Assembly: GCF_006716065.1 (NCBI RefSeq)
Contig: NZ_VFOL01000001.1
Span: 248,001-312,000 of the forward strand
Direction of reading: 5' to 3'
Origin: Salinispora arenicola
GTDB lineage: Bacteria; Actinomycetota; Actinomycetes; Mycobacteriales; Micromonosporaceae
DNA: 64,000 nt
Program-made: the position numbers and the translations under genes
Notes under the pieces: model-generated
What the model was told of the DNA's origin: nothing
The model's database searches: none
Seen by the model: only the letters and a program-made list of their open reading frames with translations
In this document: positions 7,919 to 17,719 of the stretch, piece by piece
Numbering within the stretch: the first letter of the stretch is position 1
Layout of the letters: the number at the start of each line of letters is the position of its first letter

Positions 7919-9295
7919 GTGGGGGAACTGGAGAAGAAGCTGGCACGGCATACGCGAAAGTTTGTTGACCGGCCGATGACGCCGGACGAACTGCAGGTGA
8001 TCAAGCGTAGTGTCGCTGACTCTTACGCGGGAATCTGCGCCTCATTAGTCGACACTACCATCCTGCGTAAATTCAGTAAGGTCGTCACGGGCCCTGGGGC
8101 GGGATCCGGAACTCCGGTCTGGGGTGTTGGACGGGAATCCAGTATAGACGATGCCGTTTTTCTCAACGCTATTCTGGCTCGCAGGAGTGATCTACTTAAC
8201 ACGTATGTCTCACCCACCGCGATGGGCATCGTGCATCCGTCCGACAACGTGGCCCTCGCGTTGGTTCTTGCCGATTGGTTGAGATGGACCGGTAAACAGT
8301 TCCTCGCTTCGGTAAATGTTTTGTTCAATCTTTCCGCCCGATTCGCCGATAGTTATGATCCTGAGGCGAGTGGCTTTGACCATGATGCCGCCGCCACTTT
8401 CTGGGTCGCACTCGCCGTAGGACAGGCGCTCGGCCTCTCCGAGGCTCAGCTTGTCGAGGCACAACGCATCGCCGGCGAGTTCGGGCTCACCGCCAATCAG
8501 GCTGCGGTAGGCGACATCACTGATTGGAAGCACTGTACCTACGCGTCCAGCGCCCTGCGGGGCCTACAGGCCGCCAGGCTGGCCCGGGCGGGGTTCACAG
8601 GGCCAGCCTCAATATACCAGGGTAAGTTCGGCGTGAATCGATTCTACAGAAGTGCCGAAATGGCGTTCGATGTTGAGCCCGACCTCAATAGGATCATCTT
8701 TAAGCGGTGGCCGGCGCTCTTCTACTGCCAAACTCCAATTGACGTCGCACGCGATCTGTCCTCCAACATTAGCGAGGCCTCGGATATCCGACAGGTGAAG
8801 GTGGAGACCTACGATCGGGCCCTACGAAATGGCGCCACATCATCAGCCGACAACCCCGCCAGTCGGGCGGGCCGCACACACTCTATTGCGTACTGCGTCG
8901 CCACTGCGCTTCTCAAGCCTGTCGAGTACGCCGACTTCGACGCGGATCGCGCACGAGACCCTCAACTCCAGCGGCTGTTGGGCGCGATCAGCGTCATAGA
9001 GGACTCGACTATGACCAAGAAATTCCCATCCTGCACACCATGCCGGATATCGATTACCTTAGAAAATGGCGAGGTCATACGGCAGGAACGCGACTACTCG
9101 CACGGCGACCCCAGGGACCCTCTGTCTCGCGACGAAATTTCGGACAAGGTACGTAAAAACCTAACGGGCCTGGCGAGCACTTTCAGCAAGAACAAGATCA
9201 TCTCCTGCCTATGGGATGCGGAGAAGCTCGATGGGTTGGCGGCCCTACGGGCTCCGTTAGAACAGGACCGGACAAAAGGGAGCGTATGGGAGTGA
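7919..9295 (+). CDS. MmgE/PrpD family protein
   Basis: 458 residues with the MmgE/PrpD pattern (2-methylcitrate dehydratase, aconitate decarboxylase and relatives): SSIDDAVFLNAILARRSD and HPSDNVALAL early, GLTANQAAVGDITDWKHC and GPASIYQGKFGVNRFY in the middle, and the mixed C-terminal domain with NGEVIRQERDYSHGDPRDPLS. Start GTG at 7919 lies exactly six bases after a TACACT -10, so the message is probably leaderless. The gene and the next one look AT-richer than their neighbours, suggesting transfer. No other methylcitrate-cycle gene is near, so a role in secondary or unusual carboxylic-acid metabolism is more likely. Confidence 0.8.
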   Translation: MGELEKKLARHTRKFVDRPMTPDELQVIKRSVADSYAGICASLVDTTILRKFSKVVTGPGAGSGTPVWGVGRESSIDDAVFLNAILARRSDLLNTYVSPTAMGIVHPSDNVALALVLADWLRWTGKQFLASVNVLFNLSARFADSYDPEASGFDHDAAATFWVALAVGQALGLSEAQLVEAQRIAGEFGLTANQAAVGDITDWKHCTYASSALRGLQAARLARAGFTGPASIYQGKFGVNRFYRSAEMAFDVEPDLNRIIFKRWPALFYCQTPIDVARDLSSNISEASDIRQVKVETYDRALRNGATSSADNPASRAGRTHSIAYCVATALLKPVEYADFDADRARDPQLQRLLGAISVIEDSTMTKKFPSCTPCRISITLENGEVIRQERDYSHGDPRDPLSRDEISDKVRKNLTGLASTFSKNKIISCLWDAEKLDGLAALRAPLEQDRTKGSVWE

Positions 9296-9693
9296 TTTCG
9301 GAGGAGTATTTCAAACGGTATGTAGATGAATTCAATTCTAATGCCGATAAGTCGAATGCAGTGGATCACTTCTACGCCCCTGATGCAGTTTTCAGAAATC
9401 CGTTTAGGGGCGAGTTTCGCGGCCGGGACGCCCTGGTCAATTTCTTCAACAGTGGACAAGGGGCGGGACACGAGGGCATCCGTGAGATACTGCATATCAA
9501 GAATCTATTAATTGTCGAAGACAGGATCGCGGCCCAGCTCGACATCGAGTGGCGCTGCTTTGCAGAAACCAACTACCTTGGCCCTCGAAAGAGGGGAGAT
9601 ATCTTCTGGGGTAGGTGCGCAGCGTTCTACTGGTACACCGATCGGAAGTTCAACTACGTTGACCTCTATCTGAATCTCGTCGAGCAGACCTAA
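9286..9693 (+). CDS. SnoaL/NTF2-like protein
   Basis: 135-residue alpha+beta barrel protein. It has the family layout: an N-terminal helix region (EEYFKRYVDEFNSNADKSNAVDHFYAPDAVF), then RNPFRGEFRGRDALVNFF, then strands ending in a Trp/Tyr-rich segment. The ATG at 9286 overlaps the MmgE/PrpD stop by 10 bases, so the two are translationally coupled. SnoaL-type proteins act as cyclases, hydrolases or isomerases on small molecules. Coupling to the PrpD homologue suggests that they act on the same intermediate. Confidence 0.7.
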   Translation: MGVISEEYFKRYVDEFNSNADKSNAVDHFYAPDAVFRNPFRGEFRGRDALVNFFNSGQGAGHEGIREILHIKNLLIVEDRIAAQLDIEWRCFAETNYLGPRKRGDIFWGRCAAFYWYTDRKFNYVDLYLNLVEQT

Positions 9694-9825
9694 TAGTGCT
9701 TAGGTCGTTGTGACATGTCGCTTGTATGCGCGTCGTGGTGGTGTTTGGGTGCGGTGCGTGGATGAGCGGGAACTCGTTCGGGTGCGGGCGCGGTTGGAGG
9801 GCTCGCAGCCGGGATCTTCGCGGGG

Positions 9826-9966
9826 TTGCGGCGGTCGGATCAGCGGGCGGCTGGTCTGCGGCGTGGGCTGATGCTGGACGGCCGGCGAAAGTCGATGCAG
9901 CCGATGGCGGAACGGCTCGGGGTCGATCACCAGCAGTTGCAGCAGTCCCTGACCTCGTTCAAGGCG
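9826..9966 (+). pseudogene. N-terminal fragment of an IS701-family transposase
   Basis: The frame MRRSDQRAAGLRRGLMLDGR followed by RKSMQPMAERLGVDHQQLQQ is the conserved N-terminal region of IS701-type DDE transposases. The match ends at about 9966 and runs straight into the XRE gene relic, whose 5' end it has replaced. Confidence 0.7.
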
Positions 9967-9995
9967 CTACGGTCCCATCTGGTTCCGGCCGCCCG

Positions 9996-11022
9996 ATGTC
10001 CCGGCAGGAGTTGGCCGACGCCTGCAACACCGAACTGGCCTCGATGTACGCCAGGCAAGGTCGCAGGCCGCGCTGGCCAGGACTCACCGAGAAGGCCATT
10101 GGCGCGCTGGAACGCGGCGAGACCCGGTGGCCCAATGAGGATTACCGACAGGCGCTCTGCACGGTTCTGCAAACCGACAAGCGTTCGCTCGGGCTCTACA
10201 TCGACCGGCCCGACAACGCCAAGAATGGCGAACTCCCAGAACCCGCAGAGCCGGATTCTCGTCACCAGCACAAGGGGACGAGACCCTCGCCCACCCCACG
10301 GCCCGACATATACGAGCCCGAGTCGCCACAGACCATCCAGTCGCTCGATGCCTCCGGCTCGCCCAGCCAATGGCGTGCGGGGCTGCGGCGCGCGGTCCTC
10401 GCCCGCGACAACGGGCAGGTCCTGCTGCCGTTACGTAAGCTGGAAGCCGCCCTACAGGTCGCCAACCTCGCCTACCAGGGCGCTCAGTACAGCGAACTGC
10501 GGCAACTACCCATCCTCATCAGCGGGGCCGAGTCCTTGTTCGCCGAGCAGCCAAAGGCTGTGGAGATGCCCAGGGTCGCCCGAGCCGCTAACGGCGTTTA
10601 CCTGCTGGCGTCAAGACTGGCTGCCAAACTCGGTGACGGCGAACTCGCCTGGACCACCGCGGACCGCGCCCGATGCTTCGGCCTGATAGCCGCTGATCCA
10701 GTCGGCGAGGGCTCGTAGCCCGGGGTGCGGCTGGGGCGCAACGTCCGGCTACACCAAATCTCCGTCGCGGTCGCCCTACACGACAACAAACAGGCACTCC
10801 AGCTCGCCGACCAGCTCGACACCTCGCAGCTCCCACTGACGCTAGCCAGCCGGCGCGCTCAAGCGCACCTCGACCTTGCCGTGGCGCACAGCGCGACGGA
10901 CAGCTCAGCCCCAGGTGATGCTCCAACTCCCGGAGTACGAACGCCTCGTCCCTGAGGCAATCAAGCTCAACGCCACCGCCGCTGGGCTCATCACGAAGCT
11001 GCTCCGGCGGGAACCGGCCGTC
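9996..11022 (+). pseudogene. Disrupted XRE-type regulator with TPR-like C-terminus
   Basis: Three pieces of one actinobacterial regulator lie in order. Piece one (9996-10718) has the helix-turn-helix start MSRQELADACNTELA, LTEKAIGALERGE and WPNEDYRQAL, then the beginning of the TPR-like region (AWTTADRARCFGLIAADP) before a stop. Piece two (about 10745-10910) resumes in another frame with HQISVAVALHDNKQALQLAD. Piece three (about 10910-11022) resumes in a third frame with YERLVPEAIKLNATAAGL, the usual end. An internal deletion plus frameshifts, and loss of the native 5' end to an IS701 fragment, show it is inactive. Confidence 0.75.
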
Positions 11023-11274
11023 ACCATCGACAAGGATGGCCCGCACCGACCTACGCACCATCCGCCGCACAACCGACCCTAACCACGCCCGCGCCCCTCC
11101 ACAGCACAGCCTCCCACCCAGTTGACCATGTTCCGACCGCTGGCAACGCACCCCGTCCCACCGACACCAACCCGGTCCAACGGCTCCCGAGCACCCACCG
11201 AGCGACCGATTACCACCGCCGTACACGAAAAAGCCCCGACCGGCACAGAAGTACCAGGTCAGAGCCTTACTCGG

Positions 11275-11350
11275 TGGTGCGCCGCCAGGGACTCGAACCC
11301 CGAACCCGCGGATTAAGAGTCCGCTGCTCTGCCAGTTGAGCTAGCGGCGC
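11275..11350 (-). tRNA. tRNA-Lys (anticodon CTT)
   Basis: The minus strand gives the complete cloverleaf. The acceptor 5' strand GCGCCGC pairs with GCGGCGC, the anticodon loop is ACTCTTAAT and the T arm is GGTTCGAGTCC. The CCA end is encoded at 11275-11277. The 3' end faces the relic-rich region to the left. Confidence 0.97.
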
Positions 11351-11534
11351 TCGTTGGCAACGGGGAGAACCCTAGCACGCCAGTTCAGCCGGGTTCTAAT
11401 CCGATCCCCGCTCCCCCCTTTCGGTTGATCTTAAGGGACGAGTCACACAAAACTACCAATTCGACTGCGGCGGGCAGGTGTGGGGTGCGTGGTTACGCCA
11501 CGATGTACGCCAGGTACGCGAGGACGGGGTGGGG

Positions 11535-12770
11535 ATGGGCAGGTTCACGCGAGCCGGGGCGGTCGTGGGCGCCTTCGGCCTGGTGGCAGCACTGGCACTG
11601 GCCGGGTGCGGCAACGACCGAGAGCAGGCGACCTTCGTCGACGGGGCCACGCCAGCCGAGCGCCGGACCCCCCGAGAGCCGGTCGCGCCACTTTCCGTAA
11701 GCCCGGCGGAAGGGGCGGCGAAGCAACCGGTAAGTGCGGAGATCAGCGCCACCGACCTCGCGGACGGGTCAAGCTTGTCCGCCGTCACCCTGGCTACCGC
11801 CGACGGTACGGCGGTCGAGGGTCAACTGCGCGCTGACGGCTCCTCGTGGGTGCCATCGACGCCGTTGGAGTACGGCGCCAGCTACACCGCGACGGTCACC
11901 GCGACCACTGCCAACGGCGGTACCCGTGCAGGGCACAGCACGTTCACGACCATGGCGAAGCCGAAGTCGATGATCAGCTCCGGTCTCTACCTCTTCGACG
12001 ACAGGGAGTACGGCGTGGCGATGCCGGTGGTCGTCGAGTTCCACCCCGGCATCCCGGAGCAGGATCGGGCGGCAGTGCAGCGGCGAATGTTCGTGCGAAC
12101 CGACCCGGTGCAGCCGGGCGCCTGGCACTGGGTCAACGGCAACCAGGCGTACTATCGTGCCCCGGAGTACTGGCGTCCGGGCACGACTCTGCACGTCCGG
12201 GTCGCGTTGGCCGGTGTTCCGTTGAGCAACGGCCGGTACGGCAATGTCGACCGGGTCGCAACGGTCAAGATCGGCCGGGCCTTCGAGATGAAGGTCGACA
12301 ACGCCAGCAAACAGATGACGGTGTACGAGGACGGTCAGGTGATCCGCACCCTGCCAGTGAGCCTGGGCGCGAAGAAGACCCCCTCCTCCAGCGGCATGAT
12401 GGTGATCATGGAGAAGAAGGAGTCGACCGTCTTTGACACCCGTGACGAACCGGACCCGGACAACCGCTACGTCACCGAGATCGACTACGCCCAGCGGCTC
12501 ACCTGGAACGGCGAGTACATCCACGCCGCACCCTGGTCAGAGCATGTGCAGGGGCGGCAGAACGTCTCGCACGGCTGCGTCAACATCTCGACTGCCCATG
12601 CCCGGTGGTTGTTCAGCAAGACAAAGATCGGCGACCCGATCACCGTCGCCGGCACCGAGCGACAGCTGACGGCCGGCAATGGGTGGACGGCGTGGAACCT
12701 GAGCTGGCCGGAGTTCGTCAAGGGCAGTGCCTTGTCGGTACCAGAGGGGGGCTCGGGCTCGCCCTTCTGA
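11535..12770 (+). CDS. L,D-transpeptidase lipoprotein (Ig-like + YkuD)
   Basis: Cell-wall enzyme that forms 3-3 meso-DAP cross-links in peptidoglycan. From ATG at 11535 it has a lipobox LAGC with Cys25. Two Ig-like beta domains follow (PLSVSPAEGA, then the MPVVVEFHPGIPEQDRAAVQ module). The YkuD domain begins near MKVDNASKQM. The catalytic motif SHGCVN is at residues 345-350 (Cys348), with an upstream histidine in YIHAAPW. It resembles the Mycobacterium LdtMt2 type. The product at 12883 is a close paralogue 112 bp downstream, so this is a tandem duplication. Confidence 0.93.
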   Translation: MGRFTRAGAVVGAFGLVAALALAGCGNDREQATFVDGATPAERRTPREPVAPLSVSPAEGAAKQPVSAEISATDLADGSSLSAVTLATADGTAVEGQLRADGSSWVPSTPLEYGASYTATVTATTANGGTRAGHSTFTTMAKPKSMISSGLYLFDDREYGVAMPVVVEFHPGIPEQDRAAVQRRMFVRTDPVQPGAWHWVNGNQAYYRAPEYWRPGTTLHVRVALAGVPLSNGRYGNVDRVATVKIGRAFEMKVDNASKQMTVYEDGQVIRTLPVSLGAKKTPSSSGMMVIMEKKESTVFDTRDEPDPDNRYVTEIDYAQRLTWNGEYIHAAPWSEHVQGRQNVSHGCVNISTAHARWLFSKTKIGDPITVAGTERQLTAGNGWTAWNLSWPEFVKGSALSVPEGGSGSPF

Positions 12771-12882
12771 ACAGCCCCGTTTCGGCGTCAACCGGTATCC
12801 CCTGGCGCCGCCGCCCACCTCTGCCCTGAACCCACGGACACCGGTGCACAAACGCCGATTGCACCACCATTGCGAGGAGACC

Positions 12883-14127
12883 ATGCGAGTTGTTGAGGAC
12901 CGGCTGCCGCGGGGCGGCAGGCGGCGCCACGCGTTCCTGGCCGGACTACTCACCGCCGCGGTCGTGCTCATCGCGGCCTGTTCCTCCGCAGGTCGGGAAT
13001 CCACCTGGAACGGCAGCGCCACGCCGGCCCCGCTGGCCTCCGTCAGCATCGTCGAGCCGACCGCCGACGCCGGGGACGTACCGGCGTCGACCGGTATCAC
13101 CTTCACGGCGACGGAATCCCGGGAGACCACCGTCGCGTTGACGGACTCCGCTGGTGGGGCGGTCGAGGGTGCGCTGACCGCGGATGGGACGAGTTGGCTT
13201 CCCACCGGTGCGCTCGATTACGACGAGACTTACACGGCGGCTGTCACCGCCACCGGAGACGACGGCCTTCCCACCACCGCGACCAGCACCTTCACCACCA
13301 TGACCAAACCGGAGCAACAGGTTCGGATCAGCAGTTTCCTCGGCGACGGGCAGGTTGTCGGCGTCGGGATGCCCCTGATCGTGAAGTTCGGGCGGGCAGT
13401 CCCGGAGGACTACCGGGACGACGTGCAGCGTCGGATGACGGTGACGGCGACGCCTGCGCAGGAGGGGGTGTGGCACTGGGTCAGCCCGACCGAGGTGCGG
13501 TACCGCCCGAAGGAGTTCTGGCAGGCGAACAGTACCGTTTCGTACCGGGTTCAGGCTGGCGGCCTGCCGCTCGGCGACGGTTGGTACGGCCGGTCCGACC
13601 TCACCGTGGACATCAGGATCGGCCCAGAGCTGATCATGACGGTGGACAACGCAACGAAGCAGATGGTGGTCACGAAGGACGGCGAAAAGGTGAAGACCAT
13701 CCCGGTGAGCCTCGGCAAGAAGTCCACGCCCTCCTCGAGCGGCACCATGGTGGTGATCGAGAAACTACGCAAGACCGTCTTCGACACGTACGACGAGTTG
13801 GGGCCGGACGAGGGCTACCGAACGAAGATCGACTACGCGCAGCGACTCACCTGGGGTGGGGAATTCATCCATGCCGCACCCTGGTCGGAGGGACAACAGG
13901 GCACAGTGAACGTCTCCCACGGCTGCGTCAACGTGTCGATGGCCGATGGCGCCTGGCTCTTCGACAACACACGAATCGGGGATCCGATCCGCGTGACGGG
14001 CACCGAGCGCAAGCTCCAGAACGGCAACGGCTGGACTGACTGGAACATGAGCTGGGAGGAGTACGTCGAGGGCAGCGCCCTGCCGCACGAGCCGGCAGCC
14101 ACCTCCGCTGCCAGCCCGACCACCTGA
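12883..14127 (+). CDS. L,D-transpeptidase lipoprotein, second copy
   Basis: 414 residues from ATG at 12883, which follows GAGGAG. The lipobox is LIAAC with Cys33. Domain order is as in the upstream copy: Ig-like modules, then YkuD with FIHAAPW and the SHGCVN active-site motif. The two copies share the WHWV, YxxxEfW and DYAQRLTW signatures but differ through most positions, so the duplication is old. A strong hairpin follows at 14144. Confidence 0.93.
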   Translation: MRVVEDRLPRGGRRRHAFLAGLLTAAVVLIAACSSAGRESTWNGSATPAPLASVSIVEPTADAGDVPASTGITFTATESRETTVALTDSAGGAVEGALTADGTSWLPTGALDYDETYTAAVTATGDDGLPTTATSTFTTMTKPEQQVRISSFLGDGQVVGVGMPLIVKFGRAVPEDYRDDVQRRMTVTATPAQEGVWHWVSPTEVRYRPKEFWQANSTVSYRVQAGGLPLGDGWYGRSDLTVDIRIGPELIMTVDNATKQMVVTKDGEKVKTIPVSLGKKSTPSSSGTMVVIEKLRKTVFDTYDELGPDEGYRTKIDYAQRLTWGGEFIHAAPWSEGQQGTVNVSHGCVNVSMADGAWLFDNTRIGDPIRVTGTERKLQNGNGWTDWNMSWEEYVEGSALPHEPAATSAASPTT

Positions 14128-14143
14128 CCTGTGCCACGGTTGA

Positions 14144-14183
14144 GGGTTCGGCCCCGCCGCCCGCGGGCGGCGGGGCCGAACCC
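14144..14183. terminator. Bidirectional hairpin terminator
   Basis: A perfect 18-bp stem (14144-14161 with 14166-14183) and a CGCG loop sit between the converging L,D-transpeptidase and beta-helix genes. There is no long T-run, as is usual in high-GC actinobacteria. Confidence 0.75.
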
Positions 14184-14204
14184 CTCGCGTACCAGGTGTA
14201 CGGG

Positions 14205-15611
14205 TCAGCTCTGGCAGCCGAGAACGTTGACGCAGTTGTCGGGCCGGTTCTTGACCACGACCGTGCCGGTGGCGGTGTTCAACTCGACGGAGCCGCCCAC
14301 GACGTTGAGGATTCCCCCGCCGTCGGTGACGGCGATGTTCTTGACGACCTTGGTCGAGTAGAGAGCGAGTGTGCCGGAGTCCGTGTTGTAGATCCCGCCG
14401 CCCAGGTCGGCCTGATTGTCGGTGATCTTTGTGTGCCGCAGCACCGCCTGCCCTGCGTTGAAGACTCCGCCAGCGGTAGTGGCTGTGGCGGTGTTCCTCT
14501 CGATGGCGCTGTCCTCGACAACGGCCCTGCTGTCGCCCACCCCACTTCCTTGGACGAACAATCCACCGGCGACGGTGGCCGTGTTGTCGGCGATCTTGAC
14601 ACGCCGCACCTTCAGCTGCCCGGCACCCGCGACCGCGACACCACCAATGACGTTGGCGGTGTTCCCGATGATCCGGGTGCCAACAACCGTGCCGACGCCG
14701 CCTTGGACGAACAGCCCACCAGCTGTCGTGCCATGATTTCCGGAAATACTTCCTTCACGGATAGTGACGTCAAAGGCCAACACCCCGCCGGCGATCACGG
14801 AGGTGTTGTCGTCGACCTGCGACTTGACGATTTCCAGTCGGCCCGAGCTGTAGATCCCGCCTCCCACCTGATCGGCGATGTTTCGGGTGACTCGGGAGCG
14901 CGTGACGACGGTGGTTCCCTCGTTGAGGATGCCGCCGCCGTTGTTGCCGGAAATGTTGCGGGTGATGGCACTGTCGTTGGCGGTCAACGTTCCGCCGATG
15001 TTGACGAGGACGCCACCACCGGAGGTTCCGGCGGCGGTGTGGCCGCCGGCGATGGTCAGGTGGTTGAGGGTGAGGTCACCGCCAGCGTTGACGGTGAGGA
15101 TTCTGAACAGATCGACGGCGGCGGCGCGCTCGATGGTGGTGTGTTTGCCGCCGTTGAGGGTGATGGGGGTGGTGATGGCGGGCAGCCCGGCACCGTCGAT
15201 GGTGGCGCTGAGCAGGTAGGTGCAGCTCTCGGCGAGATCGAGAATCGCGCCACCACGGGCGTTGGCCAGGGTGATCGCGGCGATCAACGTATCCGCGTCG
15301 CAGGGAACCGGTGTGCCCTTCGGCCGGTCCTTGCCCTTGTCGCCTCTGCTTGGGTCGTCGGATTTGCCGTCATCGCGCTTACCGCGTTCGTCCGTACGGT
15401 GCTCCTGCACGGAGGGTCGATCGTCGGTGGGCTTTCTGGTCTGGTCACCGCCCGGTAGGACGGCCGAGGTGGCGGCCAGGCCGACGGTGGTGAGGGCCAG
15501 GCCGGTCACCCCGGCCAGCCCGACGGCCCACCACCGCCGCCGTGACCTCGCCCGGTGCCCGCCACCAGGGCGATCCGGTTCGGGCTCCTGGGTATGGTCC
15601 TGCTGGTTCAT
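14205..15611 (-). CDS. Secreted right-handed beta-helix protein
   Basis: 468 residues from ATG at 15611. A basic cytoplasmic stretch is followed by one hydrophobic segment (WWAVGLAGVTGLALTTVGLA) and a charged Asp/Lys/Arg linker. After PVPCDADTLIAAITLANA come about ten coils of the type SxIxxNxAxxxGGGIxN, the polymorphic-membrane-protein or pectate-lyase-like helix. No catalytic residues for polysaccharide lyase activity could be picked out. It is probably a surface-exposed adhesive or structural protein. An alternative TTG start lies 15 codons upstream. Confidence 0.8.
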   Translation of the reverse strand: MNQQDHTQEPEPDRPGGGHRARSRRRWWAVGLAGVTGLALTTVGLAATSAVLPGGDQTRKPTDDRPSVQEHRTDERGKRDDGKSDDPSRGDKGKDRPKGTPVPCDADTLIAAITLANARGGAILDLAESCTYLLSATIDGAGLPAITTPITLNGGKHTTIERAAAVDLFRILTVNAGGDLTLNHLTIAGGHTAAGTSGGGVLVNIGGTLTANDSAITRNISGNNGGGILNEGTTVVTRSRVTRNIADQVGGGIYSSGRLEIVKSQVDDNTSVIAGGVLAFDVTIREGSISGNHGTTAGGLFVQGGVGTVVGTRIIGNTANVIGGVAVAGAGQLKVRRVKIADNTATVAGGLFVQGSGVGDSRAVVEDSAIERNTATATTAGGVFNAGQAVLRHTKITDNQADLGGGIYNTDSGTLALYSTKVVKNIAVTDGGGILNVVGGSVELNTATGTVVVKNRPDNCVNVLGCQS

Positions 15612-16189
15612 CGTGGTGTCGGTGTCCTTCCCCCGTGAACGACGAGGAGCCGCCAACCCCGACGGCTGGCCGGGTGGTGTTCCTCGGCTACCGAGCGGGC
15701 GGTAGCAGCCACCCGCACGCTAAACCGACAAAAGCCTCATAACCGTACAAACCCGAGTAAGTTACCTGAATCGGTTAAACATGATGTAACCGGGCACTGC
15801 TCACTCAGGGAGCGCTGGCGATCACCGCACCGCCCCACGCCAGCCATCACGATGGACCGGCTCAGCGACCTGAACGGGACGCCGCTGCGCCCGCGGCCGG
15901 CCGATCAGCATCTGGCGCCACCCGACCGGGGCCCTACCGCTGGCAGGCCCGCTGCCGGGTCAACAACAGTCGGGCATCAGAGATCATCGTCGGTTGGTCA
16001 CACAGCGGGCGGTACGCGCCGGCCCGCGCCGCGTACACGGTGGCCGGACCGGTCGCGTCCAATCGTGCGGGTCGACGGCGTCGGCGGAACAGCCGGAGCA
16101 TGCGGGTACTCCCTCACCCTCGATGGGGTGAGACGGCCCGCTCTCTGGCTGCAACCGCCCCCATTCGGGAGCCTCTCGTGATGAGGCGA
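15612..16189. other. Intergenic region, no gene recognised
   Basis: The region upstream of the beta-helix gene holds a short AT-rich part (about 15720-15790) with GGTTA/TAACC half-sites. After 15850 some plus-strand frames look weakly protein-like (for example NNSRASEIIVGWSHSGRYAP), but none is open and recognisable. A 7-bp hairpin at 16113-16132 may end the regulator gene on the minus strand. Confidence 0.4.
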
Positions 16190-17331
16190 TTACGGGTAGG
16201 TGGTGCGCGTCCGCAGGGAGCCCGCGGACAGGCTACGGACGGCGGAATCTACGCGCCGTGCCACGTGCCCCGTTCCGGTCGTCTCAGCGATGGCCCGCAC
16301 GCGGTCATACACCTCCAGCGCGTCGCTGATGTCGCCGAGTTCGGCCAGTGTCGCCGCGAGATCCAGTCTGTAGGGGACGGTCCACACCGCGCCTTTCGCG
16401 GACGGTGGCAGTCCGTGCAGGCCGGTGCGAAGGTGTTCGACTGCCTGGGCGTTGTCGCCGAGTAGCCGATAGGTCAGGCCGCGTTGCATGCTCAGGTAGT
16501 CCAGGGAGTGGAAGTAGATCCACGGCGGTTCCGTTCGGGGGCCTCGTTGGCTTGTGTGGCGAGGTCGACAGCCTGGTCGAGTAGCCCGATCGCGGTGGAC
16601 GCCGCTCCGATCAGGGCATGTCCTCGGGCCTCCTGCTGGGCGGCGAGCGCCCGTACGCCCGGGCTGGCTGGTTGCCGCAGCGCCGCTGCGGACAACCCGA
16701 TCAAAGGTCCCGGTCTGCGGTGTTGCCACGCCAGATGTCCACGCATGCTCAACACCGTGGCGATCATGGCCGGGTTCCCCGCCTCGGTACCCCAATCCAA
16801 AGCGGCGGAATACCAGCGACCAGCCACACGCGGGTGTCCGGCGGCAGCGTTCAACCAACCTCCGAACTGGGCCCATTGGGCGGCCACGTCCATGAGACGG
16901 ACCCGCAAGCCACCGCGCGCTTCGATGGTCAGGTCCGTGACGAAGGTCAGTTGAACGCGTACCGCTGGCAGCACCGCGGCGGCACCAACGCTGTCCTCGA
17001 GGCGGCGGTGTGCGGCGAGTATGTCGGCGAGGGCGGCAAGAGCGGCCGGCTCCACCCGGCGAGGGTGCTCCTGAAGGTGGGCCAGATGGTCAGCCAACTC
17101 GTCGGACGGCGGAGCTACACGGATCAAGCCGGTGAGCCTGTCGCCGCTGTTGAGGGCGAGGTCCAACCGTTCAGCGAGATCAACGGTGGGCTGTCGGCGG
17201 CCAGCTTCGATGTCATGCAGATGCCCTCGACTGGACAGGGCACGGGAAGCGAGCTGGCGGAGGCTGACCCCCGCAACCGTGCGCAGCTGGCGTAGCTCAG
17301 CTCCGAAACAGGGGTCAACGATGGACGGCAT
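16190..17331 (-). pseudogene. XRE/TPR-type regulator with a single frameshift
   Basis: From ATG at 17331 (GGAG four bases upstream) the frame encodes a helix-turn-helix (AELRQLRTVAGVSLRQLASRALSS, then HLHDIEAGRRQPT) and a helical-repeat region up to LATQANEAPERNR near 16535. The matching C-terminal part continues in another frame: PPWIYFHSLDYLSMQRGLTY and so on to the stop at 16190. Adding one C to the CCCCC run near 16530 restores a single protein of about 380 residues. It is either a recent mutation or a sequencing error in a homopolymer. Confidence 0.75.
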
Positions 17332-17719
17332 CGGTCTCCAAGGTCTGGGCGGCGGGCCGCCGGCATCTACCCCGGTGGGCCGCCGTCATCGGCGGTACTC
17401 CCGCCCACACCTCACGCCGTCACCAGCGTGCGTGGGCGTCGCTCGTGGTGTACCCCACCACAGAAACCTGATTCAGGACACGGTCACGCTGTCCGCAGAG
17501 ACGTGGCGGACGGCCGGACGTCAGCGGGACCCGAATCATTCGTCGACATGACGTGTCAACTGTGGATCCCCTACCAATGTGGGTCCGTCTCCGTGACCAG
17601 CTCGCCGAGGTGGAGAAGATGCGGCGCGTGTGGGCTACGCGGAGAGGTATACCGACGGGATCATGCGTCACAGCGCGGGGGCGGCCGAACTGAGTTCCCC
17701 GACATCTCCCCCAAAACGA
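17332..17719. other. Intergenic region, no gene seen
   Basis: No credible reading frame or RNA. It separates the start of the frameshifted XRE regulator from the tRNA-His terminator; both flanking genes are on the minus strand. Confidence 0.5.

Noticed and set aside
11363..11400. GAACCC/GGGTTC inverted repeat upstream of tRNA-Lys
   Set aside because: The 6-bp arms with a long spacer are too weak to call a hairpin or operator in this base composition.
14196..15458. 420-codon plus-strand reading frame with an acidic repetitive product
   Set aside because: It is the antisense of the beta-helix gene; the minus strand gives clear SxIxxNxAxxxGGG coils, a membrane segment and a start, while the plus frame is biased repeat only.
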